A DNA stretch of 64,000 bases from Bog-473 sp963838835 (GTDB lineage Bacteria; Actinomycetota; Acidimicrobiia; Acidimicrobiales; RAAP-2): assembly GCA_963838835.1 (NCBI GenBank), contig CAWITA010000021.1, positions 62,001-126,000 on the forward strand. The letters are read 5' to 3'. This document shows, piece after piece, positions 54,158 to 63,372 of the stretch (position 1 is the stretch's first letter; the number at the start of each line of letters is the position of its first letter). The notes below the pieces were generated by a model, which saw nothing but the letters and a program-made list of their open reading frames with translations, was not told the origin of the DNA and made no database searches. The position numbers and the translations under genes are program-made.

Positions 54158-54162
54158 GATTC

Positions 54163-55557
54163 GTGACGTTGCCTGCGCAGCCCCTCACAGTGGGGGTCGA
54201 CGTCGGCACTACCTCGGTCAAGGCAGTCGCCGTGGACGAGGAGGGCCGTGTCGTTGCCCGCAGCAGGGTGGCCCACAGCGTCGTGGCGCCGGAGCCTGAC
54301 ATCCTCCGCCACGACGCCAAGCGGGCGTGGCGGGCCGGTCCGCGCAAGGCGTTCGCGGAGGTGACCGCACAGGTGGCCCAACAAGGGCATCCCCTGGCGG
54401 GCGTGGCGGTGGCCTCCATGGTGCCTTCGCTCACGGCGGTCAGCCGTCAAGGCGTGCCGCTTCTGCCGGGCCTGCTCTACGGCGATCGCGAGGGTCGTGC
54501 CGAGGTGAACGGCGAGGGTGCGGTCCTCTTGCCGGGGACCATGCCCGATGCCGAAGGCTTCCTGGGCTGGGCGTCCGCCTCGGTCCCCGGGGCGCGGGGC
54601 TATTGGCCCTGTCAGGCGGTCGCGACCTACGCACTCTCCGGAGTGCCGGCCATCGACACCGGAGTCACCGCCGCCCTGGGCTCCCTGCACACGCACGGGC
54701 ACTGGAACGCCGACCTGCTGGAAGCGATGGGAGTCTCCCTGTCGCAGATGCCGACGGTGGTGCCGATGGCCGAGGCGGCCGGCACCCTCCCCGGAAGCGA
54801 TGCCGTCGTCACCGGCGGCACGATCGACGCCTTGTGCGATCAGATCGTCGCAGGAGCCACTGAGCCTGGCGATGTGCTGGTGATCTTCGGCGCGACACTG
54901 ATCGTGTGGGCCGTGTGCGAGGAGTGGGTGGTCGCGCCAGGGCTCATCAGCTACCCGCACACGACGCCTGAGCGTTTCCTGATCGGAGGCCCGAGCAATG
55001 CCGGCGCTCTCTTCGTCGACTGGGCCCGCCGGCTCCTGCGCGGTCTGCCCCGCCCCGGCCCCCAGCGAGAGCAACTCGAGCCACGGCTCGGCGACCCAGG
55101 CCGCGTTCCCGTGTGGCTGCCCTACGTGCGGGGCGAGCGCACCCCCTTCGAGGACCACACGCTGCGTTCCAACCTCTACGGGCTCGATATCGGTTCCGAT
55201 GCCGCGTCACTCGAGCGCGCCGCGTACGAGGCCAGCGGATTCGTGGTGCGCCGCATGCTCGACCGTTGCGGCGTGAAGGCGACCCGCATCGTTGCCAGCG
55301 GCGGGGGCTCACGCGTCACGGCCTGGATGGCAGCGGTGGCCGACGCCACCAACCTCCCTGTCGATGCCGTGGCCGTCCCGGAGGGCGCAGCTCTGGGCGC
55401 GGCCTACTTCGCCCGCATGGCTGCCGGACTGGAGACGTCCCTCGACGACTCCACCCGTTGGGCCGCCGTCGATCGCAGGATCGAGCCGGACCCGGTCTGG
55501 GTGCGCGCCGTCGAGCCGCGCTACGTACGGTTCTCCGAGCTGGGTTCGGGCGCGTAG
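54163..55557 (+). CDS. FGGY-family carbohydrate kinase
   Basis: 464 residues. ATP-phosphate loop near the N-terminus: VGVDVGTTSVKAVAVDEEG. The second domain starts around 240 (VLVIFGATLIVWAVCEEW) and has ASGGGSRVTAWMAAVAD (ATP site, about 383-399) and GAALGAAYFARMAAG. The family phosphorylates xylulose, glycerol, gluconate, erythritol and similar; the Gly-Gly-Gly run fits. GTG start. Paired with the divergent 2-hydroxyacid dehydrogenase through a shared operator, suggesting a sugar or polyol acid pathway. Confidence 0.87.
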   Translation: MTLPAQPLTVGVDVGTTSVKAVAVDEEGRVVARSRVAHSVVAPEPDILRHDAKRAWRAGPRKAFAEVTAQVAQQGHPLAGVAVASMVPSLTAVSRQGVPLLPGLLYGDREGRAEVNGEGAVLLPGTMPDAEGFLGWASASVPGARGYWPCQAVATYALSGVPAIDTGVTAALGSLHTHGHWNADLLEAMGVSLSQMPTVVPMAEAAGTLPGSDAVVTGGTIDALCDQIVAGATEPGDVLVIFGATLIVWAVCEEWVVAPGLISYPHTTPERFLIGGPSNAGALFVDWARRLLRGLPRPGPQREQLEPRLGDPGRVPVWLPYVRGERTPFEDHTLRSNLYGLDIGSDAASLERAAYEASGFVVRRMLDRCGVKATRIVASGGGSRVTAWMAAVADATNLPVDAVAVPEGAALGAAYFARMAAGLETSLDDSTRWAAVDRRIEPDPVWVRAVEPRYVRFSELGSGA

Positions 55558-55566
55558 GCCGTCTGC

Positions 55567-56805
55567 TCACCCGTTGGGAGTGAACGCCACCTTGAGCGCA
55601 CCGCTGCGATCTTGGCGGGCCAGCGCCTTGAGCGCCGGCCACCACGCCTCGAGCCCGAAGCGGTGGGTCAGCATGGGGGTGATGTCGAGGCGGCCGTCCG
55701 CCACCAGCTGGAGGTAGTGGGCGATGGCGTGTTGGCGCTGGCCCTCGAACTCCTCGATGCCGAACGCGTTGGACCCCGCCATGGTGATCTCCTTGAAGTA
55801 GATGGGCGTCGACTCCCATCGTTCGGGGGTAGCGACGCCGGTGTAGACGAGGCGCCCGCGTTCGGCCAGGACCCGGACGCCGACCTCGAGCGTCTCCGCC
55901 TTGGCGATGGAGTCGTAGACGACGTCGACGTGCCCGGGATGGGTCACGGGCAGGCCGTCGAGGGGGGCATGCAATATGGCACCGGACCATTGCGCCAGAG
56001 CCTCCACCAGCGCCAGCCGGGGCTCGTGGGCGAAGACGGCGGATGCCCCGAACCGCAACGCCATTTCGCGCTGCGCCTCGAAGCGGGCCACCACTCCCAC
56101 CTCCACGCCAGGGTAGAGAGTGTTCAAGATGGCCACGCTGGTGAGGCCCAGGGCGCCCGCACCGTAGACGAGCACCCGGCCCGAAGGGGGCGGGGGATGA
56201 CGGACGATGGCATGGAACGAGACGGAGAACGGATCGGCGAGGACAGCCGCCTCATCGGTGATGCCGTCGGGGACCGGGATCAGCATCGAATCGTGCGCGG
56301 CCAGTTGCTCCGCCCACGCGCCCGGGGCGGCCGTGATCACTCCGACGTGCACGCCGGGTCCGAGATCGCCCTTGGTGAAGCTCCAGCACAGGCTGAGGTC
56401 GCCATCCCGGCAGGGCGGGCAGGGTGGGTCGATGCCCCGCGGGCCGCAGGTCAGCCAAGGATTCAGCACGACGCGCTGGCCGACGTCGAGCCCGCGTGCG
56501 TCGGGACCGAGTGCGACCACCTCGGCCACGACTTCGTGTCCCGGGACGTGGGGGAGCGACGAGAAGGCGGCCATGGGGTTGTCGATGTCCCCGGTGTTGA
56601 AGTCACCCAACACGAGCTTGGCGTCGGAGCCGCAGATGCCAGAAAGGATCGGCCGGGTGACGACCCAGTCGGGTCGGACCAGGCGCGCGTCGTCGATTTC
56701 ATGGAGGCCGAAGGGGATACTCGCCAGCATCGCCTCCAGCTCGTCCTCGGGTTCTGGCCGCATCTCGCCCTCGTCTGGCGGCGCACCGAAGAGCAGCGCC
56801 TTCAC
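55567..56805 (-). CDS. Zinc-dependent alcohol/polyol dehydrogenase (MDR)
   Basis: 412 residues. Catalytic zinc ligands in SGICGSDAK and PHVPGHEVVAEVV. A structural-zinc lobe with clustered cysteines (CPPCRDGDLSLC, about 126-137) is reduced relative to the usual four in a row. NAD loop VLVYGAGALGLTSVAIL. GTG start overlaps the SDR stop (GTGA). Likely oxidises a sugar alcohol or cyclic alcohol; adjacent to the FGGY kinase and SDR. Confidence 0.87.
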   Translation of the reverse strand: MKALLFGAPPDEGEMRPEPEDELEAMLASIPFGLHEIDDARLVRPDWVVTRPILSGICGSDAKLVLGDFNTGDIDNPMAAFSSLPHVPGHEVVAEVVALGPDARGLDVGQRVVLNPWLTCGPRGIDPPCPPCRDGDLSLCWSFTKGDLGPGVHVGVITAAPGAWAEQLAAHDSMLIPVPDGITDEAAVLADPFSVSFHAIVRHPPPPSGRVLVYGAGALGLTSVAILNTLYPGVEVGVVARFEAQREMALRFGASAVFAHEPRLALVEALAQWSGAILHAPLDGLPVTHPGHVDVVYDSIAKAETLEVGVRVLAERGRLVYTGVATPERWESTPIYFKEITMAGSNAFGIEEFEGQRQHAIAHYLQLVADGRLDITPMLTHRFGLEAWWPALKALARQDRSGALKVAFTPNG

Positions 56806-57587
56806 GAGCCTGCCCCCTCGGTCATGGCACGCATCCCGACCATGAAGCCGTCGATGTCCGACGTCTTGAACTCGATCACCGCCTTCATGTCGGGGAGATA
56901 GTGCTCGAATTGATCGCTGTCAATCGCGTCGACGATGTCCCCGGCGATCGACTCCGGGGGATCCTTGGGGCCGTCGTAGAGCGGCGGTTCGTTGTCGGGC
57001 TGGTCCCAGATCTCGGTATCGATGGAACCTGGGAGGATCAACTTGACCGAGACGCCCGACCGGTCCAGATCGATCGCCATTGACTCGCTCCATCCGGCCA
57101 GGGCGAACTTCGAGCCCGAGTAGGCGGCCTCACGCATGATGCCCAGGCGGCCGCCCAGGCTCGACACGTTGACGATGGTGCCGGATCCACGCTCCAACAT
57201 CCGGGGGAGGACGGCCAACGAGATGGCCACCGGGGAGAAGTAGTTGATGCGCATCGTCCGTTCGACCTCCGACATGGTGAGGCGCGTCACGTGCCGGCGC
57301 ATGGGAACCGCGGCGTTGTTGATGACGACGTCGAGCCCCCCGAAGTGGCCCCAGATCTCGAGCGCCAGGTTCGCCGCAATCGACGGGTCCGAGAGGTCGG
57401 CGACCCAGCGCTCCGAGGCAGGCGCAGTGGCGTGGCAGTCGGCGAGCACTTCGTCGAGTCGGTCGCCTCGCCGGGCGACCAGGGCAACGGTGTCACCTCG
57501 GGCGGCGAGCTCGCGGGCAACGGCGGCGCCGATGCCCGAGGACGCGCCGGTCACGAGCACCGTCCGACCGTTCGCCGCACGACTCAC
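56802..57587 (-). CDS. SDR-family oxidoreductase
   Basis: About 261 residues. Loop VLVTGASSGIGAAVARELAA; INNAAVPMRRH; catalytic AAYSGSKFALAGWSESMAID; LPGSIDTEIWDQPDNEPPLY. GTG start with a GGGAGG site; the open frame continues upstream through the tRNA-His gene and is not real there. Its stop overlaps the Zn-dehydrogenase start (GTGA). First gene of the two-gene operon. Confidence 0.87.
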   Translation of the reverse strand: MSRAANGRTVLVTGASSGIGAAVARELAARGDTVALVARRGDRLDEVLADCHATAPASERWVADLSDPSIAANLALEIWGHFGGLDVVINNAAVPMRRHVTRLTMSEVERTMRINYFSPVAISLAVLPRMLERGSGTIVNVSSLGGRLGIMREAAYSGSKFALAGWSESMAIDLDRSGVSVKLILPGSIDTEIWDQPDNEPPLYDGPKDPPESIAGDIVDAIDSDQFEHYLPDMKAVIEFKTSDIDGFMVGMRAMTEGAGS

Positions 57588-57654
57588 CTCGAACCTCCCA
57601 AGACGTCGTCTGCGTGCCGTGGGCCCGTTTGGCGAGGCTCCGGCATGTTTCGGG

Positions 57655-57727
57655 GTGAGCGAGGGGTCTCGAACCCCCGACCTCCAGGACCACAACCTGG
57701 CGCTCTAACCAACTGAGCTACGCCCAC
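57655..57727 (-). tRNA. tRNA-His (anticodon GTG)
   Basis: 73 nt including the G-1 base that pairs with C73, as in all bacterial tRNA-His. Acceptor GTGGGCG pairs with CGCTCAC. D-arm GCTCAGTTGGTTAGAGC, anticodon loop TTGTGGT, T-arm GGGGGTTCGAGACCCC. 3' CCA not encoded. Confidence 0.95.
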
Positions 57728-57862
57728 CAAGGGGCCCAAGTGTGGCACACGCTCCCGAGGGGGTACGGAACGGACGCAGCATCCTGGGGAGTGCCACATC
57801 GTGAGTGCACGGTGCTGAAGGCCGCTATGTCAGGCTGTGCTGTACCGGCATCCTGCCGGAGT

Positions 57863-57936
57863 GCCCCGGTGGCCGAGCGGACTTAGGCAACGGACTTCTA
57901 ATCCGTTTCACGCAGGTTCGAATCCTGCCCGGGGCG
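57863..57936 (+). tRNA. tRNA-Arg (anticodon TCT)
   Basis: 74 nt. Acceptor GCCCCGG pairs with CCGGGGC; the anticodon arm ACGGA-CTTCTAA-TCCGT gives anticodon TCT (AGA codon). T-arm GCAGGTTCGAATCCTGC. CCA not encoded. The 3' end is followed by tandem copies of itself (next feature). Confidence 0.93.
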
Positions 57937-57970
57937 CCATTGCCCGGGGCGCCATTGCCAGGGGCGCCAT
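57926..57970 (+). repeat. Three 15-bp tandem copies of the tRNA-Arg 3' end
   Basis: TGCCCGGGGCGCCAT occurs at 57926-57940 (overlapping the tRNA end) and 57941-57955; a third copy with one change is at 57956-57970. Repeats of a tRNA 3' end are typical of integration sites left by mobile elements. A similar pair is at 61775-61805. Confidence 0.75.
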
Positions 57971-57974
57971 TTGT

Positions 57975-58400
57975 GATGTCGCAAGACATCGAGGACCGAT
58001 GTGTCAAGACATCGTAGACCGGCCTGATCAGGGAATGTTTTGGTAGTCCTTGCCCGGTTCCAAGACGATCCGGCGCAGCGGTGAGCCATCGAGACCGACG
58101 ATCTCGATGTCGAGCTGGTCGATGAGGACAGCGACGCGCGAACCGGCACAGGCGTTTCCGATGCCGATGTGGTGGAGGCGCGCGCGTCTTCGAAGGGTGA
58201 TCCGCCCGGACTTGTCGACCCGGTCGAGGCGAAGGCGCCGGTCGGCGACCTTGACGAAGGGTGTGGACACGGGGTCCCTGGACCGTGGGCGGTCAGGTTG
58301 GGCCGGCTCCTGCCAGAGCACGGTCGGCGTCGAGGTGCCGCCGGTTAGACATCAGCCCATCCCACGTATCTGGACAGATCGGGTGACTTTCAGGGTTCGG
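57975..58400 (-). mobile_element. Truncated IS481-family element
   Basis: A 97-codon - strand ORF (58028-58321) matches the C-terminus of IS481-family transposases (LDRVDKSGRITLRRRARLHH, then GIGNACAGSRVAVLIDQLDI and KDYQ). The DDE catalytic region is gone. Two 23-bp direct repeats at 57975-57997 and 57998-58020 (GATGTC...GACC, four mismatches) resemble the ends of this family, with a matching GACATC stretch near 58350-58380. So it is an internally deleted, inactive copy next to tRNA-Arg. Confidence 0.75.
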
Positions 58401-58404
58401 GGCG

Positions 58405-59208
58405 CTACCAGTCGATCTGAAGGACCTCACGCATGGCCACCTCGAAGTCGTCGAAATTCGCACCCTGGCGGCTCGCCGCGATCAGCTCGGCGTCGGCGCC
58501 GACGGGCAGGCGTAGCGGGTGGTGCTCCGCTTCTAACGCATCGCAGATTTTCGTCGCCACGAGCTCGGGGCCCGGTGCGGGCTCCCCTCCGCCAAGAACG
58601 CCCATCGCACTCTCCCACTTCAGAGCCAGCTCGGCGTAGGGTCCGGGTCGACCGCGGAGGTCGACCATGTTTTCCCCGAAGCGCGTCGCAATCGACCCCG
58701 GCTCGACCACGAGCACCTTGACGCCGAAGTGGCCCACCTCGAGGTGCAGCGACTCGGACAGTGCCTCGAGGGCGAACTTGGTCGCGGAGTAGAACCCGGC
58801 CAAGGGGCCGCCAACGATTCCCGAGACGGAGGTCACGTTGACGATCGTGCCAGAGCCTCGTTCGCGCATGGCGGGGACGAACGCCTGGATCATGCGCGCC
58901 GCGCCGAAGAAGTTCGTCTCGAAGGCCCGGCGGACCTCGACGAGGGGGACTTCCTCCACCGGTCCGTCGATCCCGAAGCCCGCGTTGTTCACCAGGACGT
59001 CGACGTGGCCCACGCTGGCCTGCGCAGCGGCCACGGACTCATCGGAGTCGACGTCAAGGGTCAGGGTGCGCGCGACGGCCAAATCGGCGATCGAGTCATA
59101 CCGCCGCGCGGTGGCAACGACCTCGTAGCCCCGTGCGGTCAGTTCCAGGGCCGATGCCCGCCCTATACCACTCGAACACCCCGTGACGATTGCCTTCTTG
59201 TTTGCCAT
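58405..59208 (-). CDS. SDR-family oxidoreductase
   Basis: 267 residues. AIVTGCSSGIGRASALELTA; LVNNAGFGIDGPVEEVPLVE; GFYSATKFALEALSESLHLE (Tyr and Lys); VKVLVVEPGSIATRFGENMV. Typical SDR of the oxidoreductase/retinol-like group. It follows the IS481 remnant within the possible island and has no obvious partner. Confidence 0.87.
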   Translation of the reverse strand: MANKKAIVTGCSSGIGRASALELTARGYEVVATARRYDSIADLAVARTLTLDVDSDESVAAAQASVGHVDVLVNNAGFGIDGPVEEVPLVEVRRAFETNFFGAARMIQAFVPAMRERGSGTIVNVTSVSGIVGGPLAGFYSATKFALEALSESLHLEVGHFGVKVLVVEPGSIATRFGENMVDLRGRPGPYAELALKWESAMGVLGGGEPAPGPELVATKICDALEAEHHPLRLPVGADAELIAASRQGANFDDFEVAMREVLQIDW

Positions 59209-59418
59209 CCGGCACGTTTACCCTCGGAGTCGATCCGCTGTCAACGGACATTGCTACATTCGAAGATGGACCCAGTCACATGCGTTCAGCCGAGAGGCAT
59301 CGAACAAGCGAGGTTGGCTTGCGCATTCTGATTTCGATCACTCGAAGGTGTCTCAATACTCCGTCAGGAGTGGGCGATTAAACAGCTAACCATCCACACC
59401 ACCAGTGATCCGCCAGTC
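59209..59418. other. Gap between SDR and isochorismatase genes
   Basis: 210 bp, lower GC than the flanks and upstream of the SDR. Nothing recognised apart from AT-rich stretches that could hold the SDR promoter. Confidence 0.5.
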
Positions 59419-59979
59419 TCAGGATCGCCTAGCAAAGTCGGCGTCTTTGGCTTCGACGACTCCGGCCGTCCTTCCCGGCGCCGTCTGCTCAGACCAGTAG
59501 AGGTTCGTGTGGGTGATCACCTGGCCCGGAGGCGGTGCCCCCCAAGGCGTGTGGTCCTCTGTGGTGTGGGCGTCGCTGACAAGGATCGTGTCGTATCCCC
59601 TGACGAAAGCGCCATGGAGTGTCGAACGGATGCACGCGTCGGTCTGTGCGCCCACGACGAAGAGTCGCCCGACACCAAGCTTCGACAATGTGGTCTCAAG
59701 GTCGGTGTCTTCGAAGGAGTCGCCATAAATCTTGTCAATGCGCGGTTCAGCATCGGTTGGAGTCAATTCGGACACGATCTTCCAGGTATCACTTCCCTTT
59801 GCACGTGGCCCACCGGAGTCCTGGATCCATATCACGGGAGCTCCTTCCTGCCGTGCCCTCTTGACGAGGTCGTCGATCTCAGCGACGACCTCGTCGCGCT
59901 CGTGGTTACCCTCCACCACCCCGTTCTGCACGTCTATGACGAGGAGTGCGGAATTCGGTCGATTCTTAAGTGTCGTCAT
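59419..59979 (-). CDS. Isochorismatase-like cysteine hydrolase
   Basis: 186 residues. Catalytic triad regions: Asp in ALLVIDVQNGVVEGNHER, Lys in AKGSDTWKIVSEL and nucleophilic Cys in GAQTDACIRSTLHGAF. Start at MTTLKNRPN with a GGAG site; the open frame upstream lacks homology. Likely hydrolyses an amide or vinyl ether. Substrate unknown. Confidence 0.87.
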   Translation of the reverse strand: MTTLKNRPNSALLVIDVQNGVVEGNHERDEVVAEIDDLVKRARQEGAPVIWIQDSGGPRAKGSDTWKIVSELTPTDAEPRIDKIYGDSFEDTDLETTLSKLGVGRLFVVGAQTDACIRSTLHGAFVRGYDTILVSDAHTTEDHTPWGAPPPGQVITHTNLYWSEQTAPGRTAGVVEAKDADFARRS

Positions 59980-60171
59980 GGTTTCTCCTGTCTCACGTGG
60001 GAACACCAGTCCAGATACCCAAAGACAGCCGCGCCGAACGCTCCGGGGCATGTAGTAGACCCGGTCCCGCACCATCGCCCTCCACCGAAGGTACGCCAGG
60101 ACGCCGGGTGTAGGAGGGTCAGTCCAGGCATTCGGACTACTCGGTCGAGGAGGAAGGATTGGTGACGGTCG

Positions 60172-60444
60172 GTGGTCGAACTTGGAGTGAACTCAGAGTT
60201 CTCAACGGTGACAGTCTTCTGGCGACCAGGCTGCGTTTACTGCTGGCGCCTCCGCTTCAAGTTGAGGCGGGCCGGCGTGCAGGTCGACGAAGTGAACATC
60301 TGGGAGGACCCGGCCGGGGCAGCCTTCGTTCGGTCCGTCACTGGCGGCGACGAAACGGTCCCGACAGTCTGCATCGGGACGAAGTCACTCGTGAACCCCT
60401 CACCGCGTCGGCTCCTCAAGCTGATCCGTGAGACTCACGGTTAA
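60172..60444 (+). CDS. Mycoredoxin-like glutaredoxin
   Basis: 90 residues, thioredoxin fold. Active-site CVYCWRLR is a CxxC redox pair like mycoredoxin-1; VNIWEDPAGAAFVRSVTGGD and ETVPTVCIGTKSLVNPSPRR are diagnostic of this group, which reduces mycothiol mixed disulfides in actinobacteria. GTG or internal starts possible. Supports an actinobacterial host. Confidence 0.88.
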   Translation: MVELGVNSEFSTVTVFWRPGCVYCWRLRFKLRRAGVQVDEVNIWEDPAGAAFVRSVTGGDETVPTVCIGTKSLVNPSPRRLLKLIRETHG

Positions 60445-60496
60445 AGGAAACGTGCCCCAAAACGCCGGGATTCGTTTAGCCGCCTGAGTTCTCCGT

Positions 60497-61381
60497 TTAC
60501 GGGAGCACTTCAAGTGCTTCTTGGTCGAGCACCAAGTCTGCAGCGGCAAGATTCTCCTCCAAATGCGATAGCGACGAAGTTCCAGGGATGAGCAACACGG
60601 TTGGGGCTTGGTGGAGTAACCAGGCGAGCGCGACTTGAGCCGGCGTCGCACCGAGTCGATGAGCGGTCGCCTCGACGGAGGCTGCACGGAGAACTGGGTT
60701 CTCCGGATTAAAGGCGGAGCCCAACGGAAAAAATGGGACAAAGGGAACTCCATCCGACCGGCAAGCGTCGAAGAGATCCTCTCCTGAGGTATCAGCCAAG
60801 TTGTAAGAATTCTGGACGCACGCGATGTCGATCAGAGATTGAGCGGTCTGGTACTGCTTCAAGTCGACGTTACTCAATCCAATACTCCCGATCAGGCCCT
60901 CTTGACGCAGGGCCTCCATAGCGTCGAGCTGCTCGGTGAGCGAGACGTCGGATTCGGGATGTCGACGCAGATTGACGACGGGGACTTGCACCAAACCGAG
61001 GGACTCGAGATTGGCTTCGACTCCGGCCCGAAGCTGCTCAGGCCGTTGCGCGGCATGCCACTGGCCCTGATCGTCTCTTACCGCCCCGACCTTCGACACA
61101 ATCACCAACTCGTCCGGATACGGATAGAGCGCCTCGCGCAGTAACTCATTGGCCACGTCGGGTCCGTAGAACTGCGCTGTGTCGATGTGATTCACCCCGG
61201 CGTCTATCGCACGACGAAGCACTCTCAACGCAATATCTCGGTCCTTCGGCGGACCGAACACACCCGGACCGGGGAGCTGCATTGCACCAAAACCCATGCG
61301 ACGGACAAATCGGCCACCCAGTGGGACAGATGGATTAGGCATGCACATCGGTATACCCGGAACGATCGTCCCTCGAGACAA
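60497..61381 (-). CDS. Aldo/keto reductase
   Basis: Up to 294 residues; the start could be the ATG at 61342 (MPNPSVPLGG). FGAMQLPGPGVFGPPKDRDI; HIDTAQFYGPDVANELLREA (Asp, Tyr); VIVSKVGAV (Lys); the usual catalytic His region reads NLRRHPESD. C-terminal LIPGTSSLSHLEENLAA binds NADPH. Lower GC than the window's core, consistent with transferred cargo between tRNA-Arg-like repeats. Confidence 0.87.
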   Translation of the reverse strand: MSRGTIVPGIPMCMPNPSVPLGGRFVRRMGFGAMQLPGPGVFGPPKDRDIALRVLRRAIDAGVNHIDTAQFYGPDVANELLREALYPYPDELVIVSKVGAVRDDQGQWHAAQRPEQLRAGVEANLESLGLVQVPVVNLRRHPESDVSLTEQLDAMEALRQEGLIGSIGLSNVDLKQYQTAQSLIDIACVQNSYNLADTSGEDLFDACRSDGVPFVPFFPLGSAFNPENPVLRAASVEATAHRLGATPAQVALAWLLHQAPTVLLIPGTSSLSHLEENLAAADLVLDQEALEVLP

Positions 61382-61641
61382 CGCCGGCCTACAGACGCAC
61401 GGGTATCAGCTGCTTTTATGGAAGTGTGTAGCCCCTCTCCGGGTACGCGGGTCAACCACCACGTCGTCGTGTCGGTGACACTCGGGGCATCCGTTTTACT
61501 CAGGGCTCTGCGGCAGCACCGTTACCCGAAGGCCTGAGTGCGATGTCGAATAAACGCCGCTTCGGTCCGAGACCGACGGCACGCACGAAGTGATGGATCT
61601 GGCGGTTCCCTCACGATAAAAAACAGCTGCTCCGATGTTTG

Positions 61642-61767
61642 TCAAGCCGCCCGATCGAGGACCTGGAAGGCCTCTGATCGGGGGAGAGGGGCGAACACCT
61701 CTTGTGCGTTGTAGCGCTTCAAACACCGGATGATCTCGCGTTTGGTGAGTCCTGCGATGTACGTCAG
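61642..61767 (-). mobile_element. IS110-family transposase fragment
   Basis: About 41 codons, LTYIAGLTKREIIRCLKRYN then AQEVFAPLPRSEAFQVLD and a stop, match the C-terminal end of IS110-type transposases (GLxKREAIRCLKRY). A stop codon lies directly upstream, so only the extreme 3' end remains. It lies beside the tRNA-Arg-like repeats at 61775. Confidence 0.65.
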
Positions 61768-62436
61768 TTTTTACTGCCCGGGGGCGCCACTGCCGGGGGT
61801 GCCACAGTCAGTGCCCCTGGCGCGTGGTCGACCTCGCGTGAGAGAGGACTCGAACGGTGGCCCGACCAACGTCGGGTGTCGGAAGCGAATGCGTAACGAC
61901 CCCGCCCGGGGGGGTTACGGGAAGGCGGGGTCGATACGCTCACGCTGGGTCACAGTCAAGCCGTGACCGACCATCCGTCGATGGGCGCACGGTTAACGTT
62001 ATGCCTTCTGACACCTTGTGACAAGTCAAGCGATCCCCTGAAAGTCAAGCGGTCCGCCCGAACCTGGGGGACTTGACCCGACGTGAAAAACGGCCGACTC
62101 CCTTCGTCTAGCGGCTGGCGAGCGGGCGTCAGCGCACGCATCAATCCGCCGCACAGTGCCCAGGCGGGCTGCCGCGGACCCAGGGGACGCCGGCGCCTCC
62201 CCGCGTCTCTTGCACAACTTCGGGACAATCTATGCAGGCTGGGTACGAATGGCTCTATCCGGAACCGGGCCGCTGTCGGCACAATCACGCTCCGAGGGCG
62301 GGGTGATTGTGGCTCACTTGTCCACTGGGAGTATGTCAGCGCAAGCTCCCCGTGATTCCCGATTGGTGGTGTATCGCCCCGCCCTCAATCGCTTCAGGGG
62401 GGCGAGCGCGGTGGCCGTGGGCGAAAGGCGTAAGTG
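61768..62436. other. Gene-free stretch beyond the putative island
   Basis: About 670 bp with no convincing gene. It holds the tRNA-like repeats (61775-61805), a short AT-rich segment with AAGTCAAGCG twice (about 62024-62053) and its inverse GGGGGACTTGACC (about 62065-62077), perhaps the end of another mobile element. No RNA gene was found. Confidence 0.45.
61775..61805 (+). repeat. Two degenerate copies of the tRNA-Arg 3'-end repeat
   Basis: TGCCCGGGGGCGCCAC (61775-61790) and TGCCGGGGGTGCCAC (61791-61805) resemble the 15-bp units at 57926-57970 with small insertions and changes. They lie about 3.8 kb away on the far side of the IS and cargo genes, as expected for the second attachment site of a small island. 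Confidence 0.5.
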
Positions 62437-63372
62437 ATGGTGGCACAACCTTTAGGGCAAGAGCCGAGGACGATCGGGCAGATTGCCTTCGACGATGCGT
62501 ACCCCGCGCACCCGGTCGAATTCGTCCATGAGCTCCACCTCGATGACCGTGTGACCCACGCCGCCATCGCCGATCTGGCCGACCGCCTGCCGCGTGAATC
62601 GGTGATCTCCGACACCGCCGCCCAGCCCCTCTTGGTCCCCCAGGGGGGACCGCCCCGCGGTGCGCTCGAACGCCCGGGCGACGTCATCCGTGATCTGCGC
62701 CAGGCCAACGCCTGGCTCACCTTGCTCAACGTCGAAGACGACCCCGCCATGGCCGAGCTCATGAACAGCCACCTCGACCAGCTCGAGGCGGGCATGATCG
62801 CCACCCAGGGCAAGATGCGCAAGCGGGTGGGCTTCGTCTTCGTGTCCTCGCCCAATTCGGTCACGCCGGTCCACTTCGACATCGAGCACAGCCTCTTGAT
62901 GCAGGCCAGCGGGACCAAGAGCGTCAGCATCGGGCGTTTCGAGACCGAGGCCGTGCGGCGCCACGAGATCGAGCGGTACTGGGACGGCTCGAACGGCTCG
63001 CACGGGCGCATCGAGGCCTTGCCCCCCGAGATCGCCACGTACACCTTGACCCCGGGGCGGGGGCTCTACATCCCCCCCGGCACCCCGCACTGGGTCCACA
63101 ACGGCCCCGACATCTCCTTGTCGGTGACCTTGACCTACTTCACCGCGGCCACCGTGCGCGAGAACCGCATCGAGGACTTCAACTCGCACCTGCGCCGCCA
63201 CCACCTGCACCCACGCCCCCCGGGGCGTTCGGCCACCGTCGACACCGCCAAGGTCTGCGCCATGGAGGCCCTGGCCCTCGGACGCCGCCTCAAGTCAGCC
63301 GTCGTCGGTTCGAAAAAGCGCGACCACAAAGGCGCTCCTGACGCTCTCGGCTACCGGGTGGACGGGAGTTAG
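62437..63372 (+). CDS. JmjC/cupin-8-like dioxygenase-type protein
   Basis: About 311 residues. Cupin barrel with an iron-binding set: HFDIEHSLLMQASGTKSVSI (HxD, about 143-162) and PPGTPHWVHNGPD (distal His, about 212-224). The barrel and its LTYFTAATVRENRIED end resemble Fe(II)/2-oxoglutarate JmjC-type hydroxylases of small molecules or proteins. Start is ambiguous (GTG 62434 or ATG 62437). Just downstream lies an FkbM methyltransferase, suggesting joint tailoring of a product or glycan. Confidence 0.8.
   Translation: MVAQPLGQEPRTIGQIAFDDAYPAHPVEFVHELHLDDRVTHAAIADLADRLPRESVISDTAAQPLLVPQGGPPRGALERPGDVIRDLRQANAWLTLLNVEDDPAMAELMNSHLDQLEAGMIATQGKMRKRVGFVFVSSPNSVTPVHFDIEHSLLMQASGTKSVSIGRFETEAVRRHEIERYWDGSNGSHGRIEALPPEIATYTLTPGRGLYIPPGTPHWVHNGPDISLSVTLTYFTAATVRENRIEDFNSHLRRHHLHPRPPGRSATVDTAKVCAMEALALGRRLKSAVVGSKKRDHKGAPDALGYRVDGS

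Noticed and set aside
61830..61870. A third tRNA on the - strand (a T-loop-like CGTTCGAGTCC)
   Set aside because: The flanking stem bases do not pair and no anticodon arm or acceptor stem can be drawn.
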